DNA of 64,000 nucleotides from Prosopocoilus inquinatus (GCA_036172665.1 CM069872.1:50764101-50828100), one strand, 5' to 3'. Shown: positions 1 to 12,568, numbered from the stretch's first letter. Made by a program: numbers and translations. Notes: generated from the letters alone by a model not told the origin.

Positions 1-849
1 GACGTTTGTGCCTTGCGGTTTAATACCATGGCGCTCTCTTAATAAACATCATCCCATAATAGAAACTCTCCTCTCACCATTAAAGATTAATATTCTAATT
101 TGGTACACGGGCGGGCAATAAAATATTCAAAGTGTCTTTCTCGGATATTAATTCAGCGAGGCGTCTCCTAATTAGCTCTTTTCCGGCTGAATTTCTTCGA
201 TTGCTCTTTGCGCCTTGGTTTTATTTTTGGGCGGGAGCGCTTTATCCCCGGAAATATTTTATAAACCTAATCAAGTTTATGTGGAACAAATAAAAGTTTC
301 GAATTAACTAACTTCTCTTCTTCGCAGCGAGCTAACGTTCTTCTCCTCCTCCTCCTCCTCGCAAGAGCATTGTAGACGTTAATTAGTTTAATTCCTCGAG
401 TTTGGCTAGTTAAAACCCGTACAAAAGGAAATTATTTACAACGCCGGCGCCGGGATAAATCTTATTACTAATTAGATGTTTTAATAACTCTGGATTTTTA
501 CGGTTGAGGGAAGTTTGCGAAGTTATTTTATAACTTCTGCCAACGCTGGGATATTAAATTTGGCTTGATTTGGAAAGGGAAGACTTATTTTCATCTGTGA
601 TACATCATTTTACAAACTGTGTATAGTTCTCATGGTATTATTAAAATTTAAGGGAGGGTTAAGGGTTAGTACTGATACACTTTTTTTCCTTTTGTCGATA
701 TCTCAAGAACGAAAAGGAGTTTACCTAAAGTGTATATGAAGTTTTTTTTTCACAATCACCTCTAGAACACATGGTGTAAGTTTGTCGGTTGCCGCAGGGC
801 AAACCCTGTATATCAAAAATTATTTAAATAAATTAAGTTATTTAAATTT
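1..849. other. Non-coding AT-rich stretch with a short TCC microsatellite
   Basis: I see no coding region here. The only structured piece is a TCC-type microsatellite at 342-360. The right edge (about 795-849) is very AT-rich and leads into the truncated retrotransposon. Confidence 0.6.
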
Positions 850-3010
850 TTTACCGATGATGTGTCAATTTCCCAGAGCGGTATCATAGACTGTCATTTC
901 TCTGACCACGATGCAGTATTTTGCACAGTGATCTGCCAAAATCCTTCAACCGATATAGAACTTTTCGATGCTTCAGCAACATTAACCACGATTCTTTTAC
1001 ATTTGATTTGCAACGTATTCCCTTTCATTACATCTTTCATATAGATTCTGTAGAAGATAAGCTATCTTTCTTTAATGCGCAGATTTTAAACTTATTTAAT
1101 AAGCACGCCCCAGTGATTACTAAACGTTTTACGAAGCCTTATTTGCCTTGGATAACTCCTAATATGCGACTACTTATGGCTCTTCGAGACAAAGCAAAAT
1201 CTAGGTATAGACAGTCTAAATTGCCGCATCACTGGAGTTACTATAAGTCTTTACGTAATTTGACCAACTCCACTTTACTGAGGGAAAAGAGAGCGTACTT
1301 TCAGTACATCGAACGTTATAAAAACCCAAAAGACTTATGGAAACATTTAGATTATCTTGATTTGCCAACGAAACCAAAGATAACTATTCCTGCCCATCTG
1401 GCGAATGTGAACGGTATTAATGATTTCTTCATAAATAGCGTTCCTTCTTTTTCTGATAGTGCCAACTTAAATTTAAGCCAATATGCCTCTTCACATGCAA
1501 ACAGTAAAAATTTTAAATTTAAGTTGGTGGATCCGCCATACATCTTGAATACTCTAATGTCAATTAAATCGTCCTCCATGGGAGATGATCACATCAATAT
1601 TACAATGTTAAAGTTGTGTTGTCCTCATATAGTCCCGTTTATTACTCACATAATTAATGAGTGCATTTTTACCAGTAAGTTTCCTGATATATGGAAACAT
1701 GCTCTTGTGTTACCTATCTCTAAAATCGCTCAGCCATCTGAATATAAACACCTTCGTCCAATCAGTATTCTACCTACCTTATCCAAAGTTTTTGAGAAAG
1801 TTATTAAAGATCAACTTCTGTCTTTTATTACTAAAGAAAAAATTCTACCGTCAATTCAGTCCGGATTTAGGAAAAATTAGTTGTACCACTGCACTATTGA
1901 ATGTGTTAGATGATATTATTGCTACGTCGGATGAAGGTAAATTGACTGCTCTTGTTTTATTAGATTACAGCAAAGCATTTGATACGATTAGTAGTACAGT
2001 CTTATGTTCAATTCTGAAGTTCATTGGTTTAAGTGCAAATGCTATAGCCTTGTTGGAATCATTCTTAACCAGTCGCACCCGGAGCGTAGTTTTAGACGAT
2101 AAAACATCTCATTGTTTGCCACTAGCAAGAGGTGTCCCTCAGGGTTCCATTCTTGGTCCTTTGTTGTTCTCCATATACACCAGCGACATATTTAAGCATC
2201 TCAAGTTTTGTAATGTACATTTATTCGCTGATGATACCCAACTTTATAAGTCCTTTAAACCTTCTGAATGGGGAACAGCAATGGATCAGATAAATTTAGA
2301 TTTAGCATACCTCTCTGAGGCATCTGTTAACCATTCTCTCAAGTTAAATCCTGACAAATCGGCCTTCTTACTTTTTGGAAATAAATCTGCTTGCCGTGAC
2401 ATCCAAGATCTTATAAAAATCACTATTAACAATGCTCAGGTTCCTTTAGTTCAGTCCGCTAAAAGTCTTGGCTTAGTTTTAGATAACTCATTACGCTTTA
2501 GAGACCAAATTTCTAATTATATCAGAATTGCTTATATGAACCTCAAAAAACTTTATCCCCATAGACGCGAACTATCTGTTAATTTAAAAAAAACAATTAT
2601 GTGAAGTCTTTGTGCTGTCTCATTTTTCATGTTGCAGCCAAATTTATCACTCTGCAATAGATCAATATACCTCCAATAGAATTCAAATGATGCAAAACTC
2701 GTGTTTGCGATTTATTTATGGCATAAAAAAGTATGGTCATATTGCACATAAATTAAAGGAAATTAAATGGCTTAACATGTTTCATCGAAGGAAATTGCAA
2801 TGCCTTGTACTATATCACAAAATTTTATTAACAAAAACACCACCTTACTTATATTACAAAATCAAGTTCCGGTGTGATATACATAACATCACAACAAGAT
2901 TTAGAGGTTTAATTTCTCCAGCTCTCCATAGGACCACATTGTTCGAACGTTCTTTCAGCTTTCAAATTTATCATCTTTATAATCCATTAAATGAATCATT
3001 AAAATCTTAA
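850..3010 (+). pseudogene. Broken endonuclease-reverse transcriptase ORF2 of non-LTR copy 1
   Basis: This would be the element's enzyme, nicking the target and copying its RNA at the nick. What remains is the last part of the APE-type endonuclease, the linker (LRDKAKSRYRQ; REKRAYFQYIE) and the RT. RT motifs seen are LRPISILPTLSKVFEKVI (about 1755-1805), LLDYSKAFDT (about 1960-1990), RGVPQGSILGPLLF (about 2130-2170) and FADD (2224-2235). The coding frame changes near 925-965, near 1876 (just after SGFRK) and near 2603, so three pieces in three frames must be followed: up to about 1880, about 1877-2604 and 2612-3010. The catalytic Asp residues are still present, but the frame breaks and the missing 5' half make it inactive. 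Confidence 0.88.
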
Positions 3011-3525
3011 AGTATGTCTAAATTTAAATGTGAACTATATAAAATTTCATTTTTGGAGCAGTGCTGATGTGTGCGAAAATTCTTATACTAATTACCTTGT
3101 GTAATAATAACTTATTAACGATTTAATACGTGTTCTATTTTTTTTTTTTTTTGTTATATGTAGATATGCTCTTTAGAACACAAATAGCTTTTTCTTTCGC
3201 TCATTGAATATGTGTTTTTTTTTCATTATGCTTTAGTTATTTCATGCAACGTTAATTGATTGCTCGATTTTTAGTTGTAATATTTTTATTAAATTGCGTT
3301 TAATTTCTAAGCTTTTTCGCCTGTCGCAGTATTGTAATGTAGGCAGTCCTATTTTTCTTTTAATCTATTCTAGCAATCATGGTTAGCTTGTAAAGCAGGT
3401 AGGATTATTCCTAAGCCTAAAGCTCGCCCTGTGGTTCGGTCATTCTTACTTTTTAATTAGTTAATTAGTTATCTCTACTCCTATTTGTAATGGTAAGTTT
3501 AATCGAATAAAGACTATTATTATAA
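850..3525 (+). mobile_element. 5'-truncated non-LTR retrotransposon (CR1/Jockey-like), copy 1
   Basis: A retrotransposon copy that begins inside the tail of the endonuclease domain (SDHDAVFC near 890-925), continues through the whole reverse transcriptase and ends in a 3' untranslated region with AATAAAGACTATTATTATAA at 3506-3525. Its protein aligns by eye along its length with the better-preserved copy at 49.1-57.8 kb, for example QNSCLR, YGIKKYGH versus YGIRKYDH, and KIKFRCDIHN versus KIKFRTDIHN. The loss of the 5' end is typical of incomplete target-primed reverse transcription. The CR1/Jockey-like label rests on the RT motifs (GVPQGSILGPLLF, FADDTQLY); a related clade is possible. Confidence 0.9.
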
Positions 3526-4384
3526 ATAGACTCTGTATTGATTTTAGTTAAGAATTGCTTCGTTAGTACGAAATTAAAGTAGAATAGCTAGAAATAGAAA
3601 TTACCATTGTCTGAAGTACAATTCAAACGAGAAATTTCCACAATAGTAATTAATTCAGCTAAATGAAAACAATGTGCACTTGTGCATTAAACGCTTTTGC
3701 AATTTCATGAGCGATCCGGCGCACCAACTCTTGCTGCAACTTTTTATAACTCTTTGTCAGGCACCTTACACAATACACGTTAAGGATTTTCGCGAGTTAT
3801 GTACAATACAATGTGATGACTTCTCCTCGACTTAATTGAAAAAGAACTCCTCGCGTTTGTCTCAGCTTCTCACATAACGGCTTCCTAAACGTGCGCTGCG
3901 CTTACAACGCGAAATGCTTCCAACAACAACGTTGTTGCATGAATATTTTAGTGAAAGGGATGTTAAACTCGGATCGGGGGAGGATGAGCAAATTACCGGG
4001 GCATGTTGCTTGCCCCTTTATTTTCCGTTCAATGATGAAGTTTCCTACTGCATTCCTCTGCCCTACTTAATTGAATCTTAAATTATACGCCCACGTAAAT
4101 AATACAAGAGGTTTAATTAAGCTGAAATTTAAAAAATGATGTTTCAACACTTCGTAAGCGGCGAATTATTGTATGGAAAAGGGACGAAGAAAGAAGAAAG
4201 CGCGATTTTATATTAAAGGATGACGACAGGAAGCCGATGACCTTGTTTTGGCTGCTGCCACATCAATTTTGCATCTCATTTCCTCCAAACAGTACATTAT
4301 TCTTGTTATGTTCTGAAACTGAAGAGATTCATTTTAAAATTACCATCCCTGCTAGAAGTTTTGGTTAATCTGATCCTTTACTTT
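3526..4384. other. Unannotated non-coding stretch
   Basis: No open frame of note, no tandem repeat and no recognisable element. Base composition is ordinary for the window. Confidence 0.5.
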
Positions 4385-4591
4385 GAGCCTACTGAAGACA
4401 GGCTGACTTGTAGTGGCCTGTCTTTTTAGTAGGCATTGATAAAACTGAAACATTTTGCAAACATTAAAAAAAAATCGTTTTTAAAATGAATTCAATAATA
4501 TTAAACCGTAACCCAAACCGACCATCAGAGCCTGCTAAAGACAGGCTGGCTTGTAGTGGCCTGTCTTTTTAGTAAGCACTGATAAAACTGA
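4385..4591. repeat. Duplicated 64-bp unit, each copy forming a stem-loop
   Basis: Two direct copies (4385-4448 and 4528-4591) share a core with TGTAGTGGCCTGTCTTTTTAG. Each folds on itself: GCCTACTGAAGACAGGC pairs with GCCTGTCTTTTTAGTAGGC (4387-4434), and the second copy does the same with a few changes (4530-4577). The loop of about 12 bases is nearly identical in both. The spacer between copies is AT-rich. Confidence 0.75.
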
Positions 4592-6780
4592 AATACTTTA
4601 CAATCCTGGTTTAAACATGAAAAAAATTGACTAATTTGGTCGATTCGCTCGCGGAAATCCACTTACACGTAGACGTAAAGGTAGACGTAAAAAAATTGTT
4701 TACCTCTACGTCTACGATTAAAAAAAATCTTTTTTGAAAATATATTCAACAGTGTTAAAAAAATACCTCAGACGAGGTATACGTGGATGAGGATAAATTG
4801 TTTTGTTCCAACAAAACCAATACACTTTAGTTTCGATGACGCTTTGGATCGTGTCTAATCCGGGGGGGTGGATGTTAACCCGTCTTCCCTTACACGTCAC
4901 GTTCTAAACCGAATCAAATTAATAGTGCTTTGACTTGAAACTTGCAGAAAGAGACACGTGCTCTATTAATTCTTAATAGAGGTAATCGAATTTTCCGTCG
5001 TTTTCCGAACTGTATGCACGTGAGTGCGCACATCTCTCATACAAAGAGACGCTGACGTCTCTCTTCTTAAGGAGGACGGCTTTGTCTTCAACGTGCCACT
5101 ATGAATTCTCCTTCCCGGAGTGATTTTAAGAGGGCGGTTGAAATTTCTGCATTTGTATGGGATTTTCCAATGAAATAAAAACAGAATGAATGCGTGACGC
5201 AGAAGAAAACACGGGAATTGTTGATGCTACAAAATGTGGTGGACCATCACGGAGAAGTCGGAAATTTATCGCCGAGTAAGGAATTCGTTTTATTTAAATT
5301 GGTAACATTTTTTTGCAAGCAATTAAAACCTCAGCAAGTTTTTAGCAACTCCAATAAACGAAAAGTACGCTTGATTTGTTGAGATCATCACGGTTATTTG
5401 ATTCTCTTCGTGAAACATCAGGAGTAGGATAACTTTTCAAATATAAAATCGTCGTTATGAATTTCGTGACTCTTAATTGCTTTTTTCAGGCTAGTATACT
5501 CAAAAAGCTAGCTAGCTACATGTTGTACTATCCAACTGCATCTACATTATAATAATTTTTTTTTTTACTGAAGTTGTTCGATCCATTAAAAATTAAGATG
5601 CAGTTGTTAGGAGTTTGATTATTATGATATAACCGAAGTTGTAATGTAAGTAGGACATATGTACTATAACGTAAGAGCTGTCATTTAAAGCTGAATTAGG
5701 TACTATCGCCCCGTTTTTTAAACTTACCGCTGTACATTTTTTTAAAATTATTACATTTTTTTTTAAATTATTTATGGTAATACGTTTTTACATATTAAAT
5801 AAACTTAGTAGAAACTGGCGCACATGCTATGAAGGGTATCAAACAAGTACTTCCCCAAAAAGTCGTAAAATACGGGGTGTAAAAAAAATAATTCCAGGAC
5901 CGCAAATTGGTAACACAAGGGTGTTATCTCAGCCATAAATCGTGCTTGACGCGTGCTCGTGCACACAAAAAAAATCAAACAATTGCTGGCGCTTTTTGCC
6001 GACGAAAAAAACGCCTGTTTTTCGGTCTGCCAGGTTTCCACACACGGTTAAACATGTTTGACGAGTTGATTAGCGGCATAATTATTCTTGCTTGTCTTCG
6101 GCTTTTAAAAGATGATTCCGAACAAAAAAGTTCGAATGAGACGTATTCGTTCTCGCTTTTGCACAATTATTGGTAAACTAGCTGCTGTAGGTTTGCCTCC
6201 ACTCTGTCTTCATGTTGTAAATTTACATTTTGTTACGATTCAAAAAGAATTGGGGCTTCCATCAATTTCCGCTGTAAAGAAAAACTGGTTAACGCTGTAA
6301 GGGGGTCGCTACCACGTTACCTTTTCCCTTACAGGGCAAGATATTGGCGGACGAAACATAATAATTAATTTAAGGTTCACATTACCTCGCTTCTTTACAC
6401 CAAACTCGACCAAACGCCGCCCTCAAGGACCGATTTCAGAAGCCACAAATAAATTCACCAGTACATTAAACTAATCGTATTAATGAAACTGCTTGTCGAT
6501 TGTTTCCGACAATACAATTAATTTACAACTGATTATTAACTCATAATCAACTGCCTAATTATTGAATGATAACTGAAACTATAGATACTCAATAATTGAG
6601 CCGCAAATTTTCTCCTTTTTATTACCACCCGTGCCCCGGATGCCAAAAGTGTGTTTTCTAAAAGTTCTGGCCCAAAGATCGAGGTATCAAAATGGTTAGC
6701 GTCTCCTGGAAAGCACATTTAATCAGCGAGCGCGTCAATTGTTTTTAATGAAATACGATCTGCTGGTGTAGCATTGTAAG
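4592..6780. other. Unannotated non-coding stretch
   Basis: Holds a small imperfect palindrome at 4667-4716 built from ACGTAGACGTA words, and otherwise scattered short open frames with no recognisable protein. I see no gene. Confidence 0.5.
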
Positions 6781-6992
6781 TACACAGAGAAGAATGAGTA
6801 GTAAGAAGTAATACAATTCTAGTCAGAATTAAGACAGGAACAAATTGTAGCAAATATTCGCACAATTGTGGAACAAGACGCTATTCTTATAGTAATATTT
6901 ATTATAATTGTGCTAATGTTTGCTACAATTTGTTCCTGTCTGCGTTCTGACTACAATTTTGTTACTTTTTACTGTTCATTTTTCTCTGTGTA
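6781..6992. mobile_element. Foldback MITE, CACAGAGAA family, copy 1
   Basis: The left arm from 6783 (CACAGAGAAGAATGA) and the right arm ending at 6990 (TTTTTCTCTGTG) are inverted copies over about 85 bases, including GACAGGAACAAATTGTAGCA. The element is about 208 bp with a short unpaired centre and is flanked by TA on both sides (6781-6782, 6991-6992). A relative lies at 36058-36186. Confidence 0.85.
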
Positions 6993-7420
6993 AATTCAAA
7001 CGACTTGGTTTTATTTGTCAGCATGGAATTCCCTCTTATTTAAACGTTAATCTTGCGTACGTTTCATTCAACTAAAGTCCCTAGATTTGATTGACATTTA
7101 TCATGTCAGAGAGGGTTCAGAAACACAACATCATTGTCATTATAGTAATGTCAGATTTTATAGTTGACTGACCATACTTGATATGATTGTCCCGTGGATT
7201 AGACAAAATAATAAAACATAGTCTGCGAAAATTTCGTGGTTTTCAGAAGTCAACAGAGAGTCGCAAAAAGAATTAGTCCAAGGTCACTGTGCATGGGCTT
7301 GTTACGTCCGATGGGTGGTGCACGCCGCATTTCAAGGCCAACCCAATCCAGTCGGACCGAATCTTATCCAAGTCAACCCAAGAGAATTTTTAAAACATTT
7401 CAAAAAACGTCTTCCCGAAA

Positions 7421-8010
7421 ATTTTCTTCCCGCGAAAATATAGCAGTCTATGCGGAAAGTCGCAAAAAAGGAGCAGTCTAAGGTCACTTCGCATGGAAGT
7501 GTTACCACCGGCGGTGCTTAGACTGTGAAAGTTAATTTTGCTGCCGTTTTGATAAATCAACAGGAAATCGCGTAGACATATTATGTCCGGCGGTGTAGGC
7601 CGCATTCCAAGGTCAACTGGATCCAACTGATTTTTCTTCCCGCGAAAATAGAGAGTAGTCTACGGAAAGTCGCAAAAAAGGAGCAGCCTAAGGTCACTTC
7701 GCATGGGCGTGTTACCACCGGCGGTGCTTAGACTGTGAAAGTTAATTTTTCTGCCGTTTTGATAAATCAACAGGAAATCGCGTAGACATATTACGTCCGG
7801 CGGTGTAGGCCGCATTCCATGGTCAACTGGATCCAACTGATTTTTCTTCCCGCGAAAATAGAGAGTAGTCTACGGAAAGTCGCAAAAAAGGAGCAGTCTA
7901 AGGTCACTTCGCGTGGGCATGTTACCACCGGCGGTGCTTAGACTGTGAAAGTTGATTTGCTGCCGTTTTGTGTAGGCCGCATTCCAAGGTCAACTCAATT
8001 CAACTGAACT
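7421..8010. repeat. 210-bp tandem array (about 2.8 copies) inside the hAT-like element
   Basis: The phrase TTCTTCCCGCGAAAATA recurs at about 7424, 7634 and 7844, a period of 210. Units contain GAAAGTCGCAAAAAAGGAGC, a GTTACCACCGGCGGTGCTTA block and a CGGCGGTGTAGGCCGCATTC block. The third unit lacks about 42 bases before TGTAGGCCGCATTCC. Units resemble the element's own subterminal segment at 7257-7350 (AGTCGCAAAAAGAATTAGTC, then AAGGTCAC, GGGC, TGTTAC). An isolated partial unit lies at 12436-12568. Confidence 0.85.
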
Positions 8011-10224
8011 GAATCTTAGTGATTCCAATACAAGAGAATTCAAAAACGTTTCAAGGTCGACCCAAATAAGCTTAACGTGATCCCCCCCACCCCACCCAAC
8101 CCAAGAAAAAGAATTACGGAAAGTAAAAGTAATTACCAGAAATAGACATAAGAAAATGATAAGAATTACAAATTCTAAGGAAATTCGAAAAGACGGCGTA
8201 AGATTGAAAGAAAAAATATGAAAAATGAGATGAAAATAAAATTAAAAAAGTGAAAATCACAAAGAGTTTAAGCACAATAATTTAAAATACTTAAAAAGAA
8301 ATTCGAAGTGAACCTTAGCTAACTGAACTGAGCCTAAGCGCAACCAATTCAAGAAAACACTTTTTACAGTAGATAATAAAACATAAGAAATTAAGAAAAA
8401 TCGAAACGAAATTCCAAAAACCTGCAAGAGATTGAAACAAGAAATCTTAAAAAATAAAAAAATGAAGAAAACTAAAATCGTAGAAAATTTCAACACATGT
8501 TTAAAAATTAAAAAATATTTTAAGATCAACCAAATTGAAGCGTACCTTGTTACGCCGTGTTGGGTGGCAAACTGTTGCATTAAATAACTAACAACCCTAA
8601 CATGTGTACATAGAGCGAGGCAGGGTAGTTATTACCTGCGTATATGGGATTTCCAGTAGTTGACTTGCTGCCGTCACCAAGGGACACAGCGTGATACCAA
8701 CTGCAGCTTTCTATAGTCGGAGAGGGTGTGGAGTAAAAGATGGAAGTCCACAAAAAAGAAATGATGTTAATAATAATAATAAACCGGGAGGCGCAAACTG
8801 AAGGATACAAACCACGTTATCGAAAATAATCCCAACCCAAAATTAATCCCAGTTTTAACAAGGCGGAATGTGTTCAAGACAACAATTCATTGACAGAAAA
8901 AAATAATAATTTGCGGCAAATAACAACAAGTAAAGCGTTAACGTTAATTAAAGTTTGGTTCAAAGTATTTCATCAAATGATCTTAAATATTTCAAAATAC
9001 GAAAAGGTTTGTACGTTCGGAAATTTCCTGTCGTCTCACAAGAACCCATGTAACAAACAAAGAAAATGTAATCTCTAGTAACTGAAATGACTCAAACGTT
9101 AACATAAGTAGTAAAGTTATCACTGATAATTATTCTCGAGCAAAAATTAAGTGGTGATTTAAAAAAAAATGTATTGACTAAATTAAATTATCTGACGCTA
9201 GGCAACCAAAGTTGCACGTCAGTTGCGATCATCAACCGGAGTGACGAAGAAAAGAAAGGTGTAAACGGTTACCTTAACGACAAGACCCACGGTAGTAGTC
9301 GATGATTCAATCCCGAAGTTGTCTTCGAAAGTCTTCTTCAGAGTACGACACCAGCCTTCTCACACGTGGTGTGAACGGTGTTCGAAATTTCAGGATCGCA
9401 GCTAGTGGGGCGCTAAGGGAGGCCGAGCCTGCCCTACGATGGCCCAACCTGACATGAAAATATTTTAAAAATTCGTAAAAGCACTGGAATGAAAACATGG
9501 AGCCTGCCCTGTACTACAATAAGCCTGCCCTGAATGTTTAGTCTGGCTACGGCCCTGGTACCACTACCATCGTAATCGGAAATGGGATACGACTGGTCTA
9601 CAAAGCCAACAAAAATTTTTTTATTGAGATTTCAAAAAAAAAAGAGAAGGAACTCTTCAAGTCAGCCCAAAACAGTATAAAACGACTGACCTTGACACCA
9701 AAGAAGTGTTTCTCAAGCGAAAGAAAAAACAATTCGCCCATGAGGAAAAGATGGTTACGTCGATCAAAATAAGTTAACAGCTTCTGCGCAAGCAACTCAC
9801 ATCGACGTGTTCCTCTTGAAAGAGAAAGTTTTACACTTAAACGTTGGCTAAGTAAACGCGCGGAGTGGAGAGGAGGTCAGGGCTGCCATTGGCCTAACAA
9901 AAAGATTTACTACCACAAATACAAGCGACTTCGATCGTAACAGAGTTGAAAATTGGTGACAACACTGAAGGGCGTTTAAAAAGAAATTTATAAAGACGTT
10001 TTGGTCAAAAACTCGATGACGCGGGTGAAATGGAGAGTATAACTCGCTCAGAAAAAACAGCAAATACGATAGAAGCGAACCTAAGTAAACAAAATTAACA
10101 ATTCTGGTTGACTGGGGCAACAATAAAAAAACTAGGAGAGAAATGGACGGGTTTAGGTGACATAGCGCGACCAGTGTCATGCAGCTAAAATAATCTGTGC
10201 TCGTAAGTGAACCTAACCCAACCA
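8011..10224. other. Interior of the hAT-like element, no gene recognised
   Basis: A-rich low-complexity DNA at 8090-8560. A segment at about 8620-8785 ends in a TTAATAATAATAATAA tract and could be the 3' end of a separate retroelement. The remainder has no recognisable protein. The open frames on the minus strand (8257-8580, 9848-10294) have Phe/Leu-rich composition typical of A-rich DNA read backwards. Confidence 0.45.
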
Positions 10225-10320
10225 AACCAAAGAAAAGAAAGACGGCGGATCTGACATTGTGTTTCCGAACCCTCTCCGACATGTTAAATTTCAAACAAGT
10301 TTAGTGACCCTACATTGACC

Positions 10321-11812
10321 GAAAAGAAGTTTGATTTGCGAGCTAAGCAGACGTCGACAATTCCTGCTAGGCAAGGCAATATCCGCGGCGATTAAACCAG
10401 AGTGTCGATGACCGCACTTGTGGAATGCCAACTAAACAATTTTATCAATTAAAGCTGAAAATACGCGCGTTTAATATTGAGTAACTCCACAAAAGTAAAA
10501 ACGAATTTTGATAATAATTTTTCCAAACGTGGTTAGTGTTCAATCTTTAAGTAAAACACTTTCTCCACATAATAATACGTACCCCTCATTAAAATTGATT
10601 CCATACGACCGTCGAGTTGTTCTTTCATTCCCCCTTGTTGTAACCGTACCATTTCTGAAAGGCCAATAAAAGGAAATGAGTTTGTCAATACAAACAGCAT
10701 CGGTAACATAATTCCCAGGCAATTTAAAAGTTCCGCATCGATTATCGCCGTTCCTTTGAGAGAGCACAGTGCATTGCATTTTTTTTTCGGTATTTTTTAT
10801 TTTTGAATGAACCAACGTGAAGTAAAAGCTTTCATTGTGGATTTAGCTGCACGCCGCGTCTTATTGGGGGATTAGATCTCTCTCTATGATACAGAGCAGC
10901 ACTCTTCGTCGAAGTTTCCAAATGGATTATGCACGTTTGAATAAGACTTTCTTTTCGTTTAGTACCCTACAAGCTCAACCCACGTCAATTTAGAGGCAGG
11001 AAATATACTGGTAAAGTGTATTAACATAGTCTCGCGAGATTCCTCTAGTTTGCATATTTGCGCTGCTTCAGGAAGAACGTACTTGCTACACATATTTCAG
11101 TTAGGTACATGAAATGACTTTATTTTACTGATTTAATTATAATCTGTTTGTTTATTCGCGTCACTGTGATTTTGGCGCTGAAGCTAAAAAAAAAAAAAAA
11201 AATTGAGGAAGGTACTCTACTGCAACGTCACGTTATTGAAAGGCGCTTTCGGTATTGATTTATGTGCCACAGGCACCAATTAGCGGTTGATGCTGTCATA
11301 TACCTCACGTCCGCATGCAACTCTTCTATTAAAAGTTTCCTAAATAATTTCACAGTGTTGTGAACATCATTATTACTCTGGGGAGGTATACATTTTCATT
11401 TGGAACTCAATTTTATTGCGCAAGTGTGATAAAGTGCAGAGTTTATGTTCGATGCAGGGCGTGCAGCAAATAAATGAAATGTGAATGTGCCAACTATTGC
11501 AAACCAAACACGCCCTTATACACAAACGAGAATGGGATGGAAAGTACCTAAACCGGGTGTCCCAGTAAGGGTGGCGACCGGCGATATACAAAAAAACCGT
11601 AATACCTTCCGCAATCACTGACAGCTAAAAGAAACTTACGTTTTCATTTCATTCTTGCGAGAAAACTGGCAGAAACTATAACTATTTAAAAGCAGCGCCC
11701 TCTAAATAATTTATAACACTGTGACTCGGGCTCTGAGTCAACGATACAAACTTTAAATCAGCTTAAAATTCCCTTTCACACGAGCCGGATGTCGCTGCTT
11801 TCGTTTGAAAAT
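10321..11812. other. Unannotated non-coding stretch
   Basis: No gene or element recognised. An A homopolymer of about 17 bases lies near 11187-11203. Confidence 0.5.
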
Positions 11813-11814
11813 AA

Positions 11815-12060
11815 TCCCGTCATAAAATAGTGTAAAATTTTCCTTTCATGATGGCGTGAATGAATGATGAATGAATAATATCATTCGCAGACTTTATTTT
11901 TAGAACAGGATTGCCTCATCTTTTTTTTAAACGTTTGCAAGCGCTTTTGTTCTGTTTCGTGAGAGCCAATCGAAATTATTATTCCACACGACGGGATGGA
12001 TAGTGATAGAATTTTCGCCTTCGCCTCATGCGATTTGCTTTATTGTTGTTCTGAGACTTT
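11815..12060. repeat. Dispersed repeat pair, copy 1
   Basis: Diverged but colinear with 15005-15222. Shared words include AAAATAGT-TAAAATTTTC at the start, CGCTTTTGTT, ATTATTATTCCA and AGAATTT(T/C)CGCC-TCGCCTCAT at the end. No coding potential and no terminal repeats seen. Confidence 0.6.
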
Positions 12061-12435
12061 CGTTAGTTTCTTAGTAACTCACGATGCTTGAAGACGTAGA
12101 AGAAAAAAAATTGTGGAACTTTCTAGGACTTTTTAGAAGTGAACAACGTTAGAAAGAAGCCGCAACTTAGTAATAATTGGTCGGTAGGTCGATAACACGT
12201 AGCGCCATTTTGTCGTCAAAACAAAAATCAAACAGAAACGAGAAACGTCAAAACAATAGTCAATCGATTCAGAATTGATAAAACTTGCGTCGATTTGCAA
12301 GTTTCGGTTTTCGATTTTAAATAAAACAAAAAAATGTGAGAGACGACTACTTTCACCCGCGTCAAAAAAAAAAAACAACCAAGGGCGATCGACTTAAAAA
12401 AACAGTCGATTCTGTCGGAATTCCAAATCAAGAAA

Positions 12436-12568
12436 ACATTTCAAAAACATACCGAAAATTTTCTTCCCGCGAAAATATAGCTCGTCTGCGAAAAGTCGCA
12501 AAAAAGGAGCAGTCTAAAGTCACTTCGTATGAGCATGTTACCACCGGCGGTGCTTAGACTGTGAAAGG
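12436..12568. repeat. Isolated partial copy of the 210-bp unit
   Basis: Matches the 7.4-kb array from CCGAAAATTTTCTTCCCGCG through TGCTTAGACTGTGAAAG, with the short run-up (AAAACATTTCAAAAA) also shared. It runs directly into the A-rich array that follows. Confidence 0.8.

Larger units (their letters stand above)
7073..10312. mobile_element. Long hAT-like element with decayed ends, no transposase seen
   Basis: The left end at 7073 (AAGTCCCTAGATTTGATTGA) and the right end at 10312 are inverted matches to the ends of the 454-bp element at 28047-28500. The left 300 bp (7076-7378) are almost identical to that element, and the right end matches from about 10245 to 10312. Flanks are CATTCAAC (7065-7072) and CATTGACC (10313-10320), matching at 6 of 8 positions, as expected for an old 8-bp hAT-type duplication. 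The interior carries a 210-bp tandem array and then about 2.2 kb with no recognisable transposase, so it is non-autonomous, decayed or disrupted by later insertions. Linking the two ends as one insertion is an inference. Confidence 0.55.

Noticed and set aside
7236..7481. Basic 81-codon frame at the start of the hAT-like element, echoed at 28159-28362
   Set aside because: Both frames lie in the shared subterminal repeat and are not conserved as protein; neither resembles a transposase.
9300..9560. Possible exon-like GC-richer segment with GCCTGCCCT repeats
   Set aside because: GAGCCTGCCCT recurs three times but no frame continues, and no splice-site pattern supports a gene.
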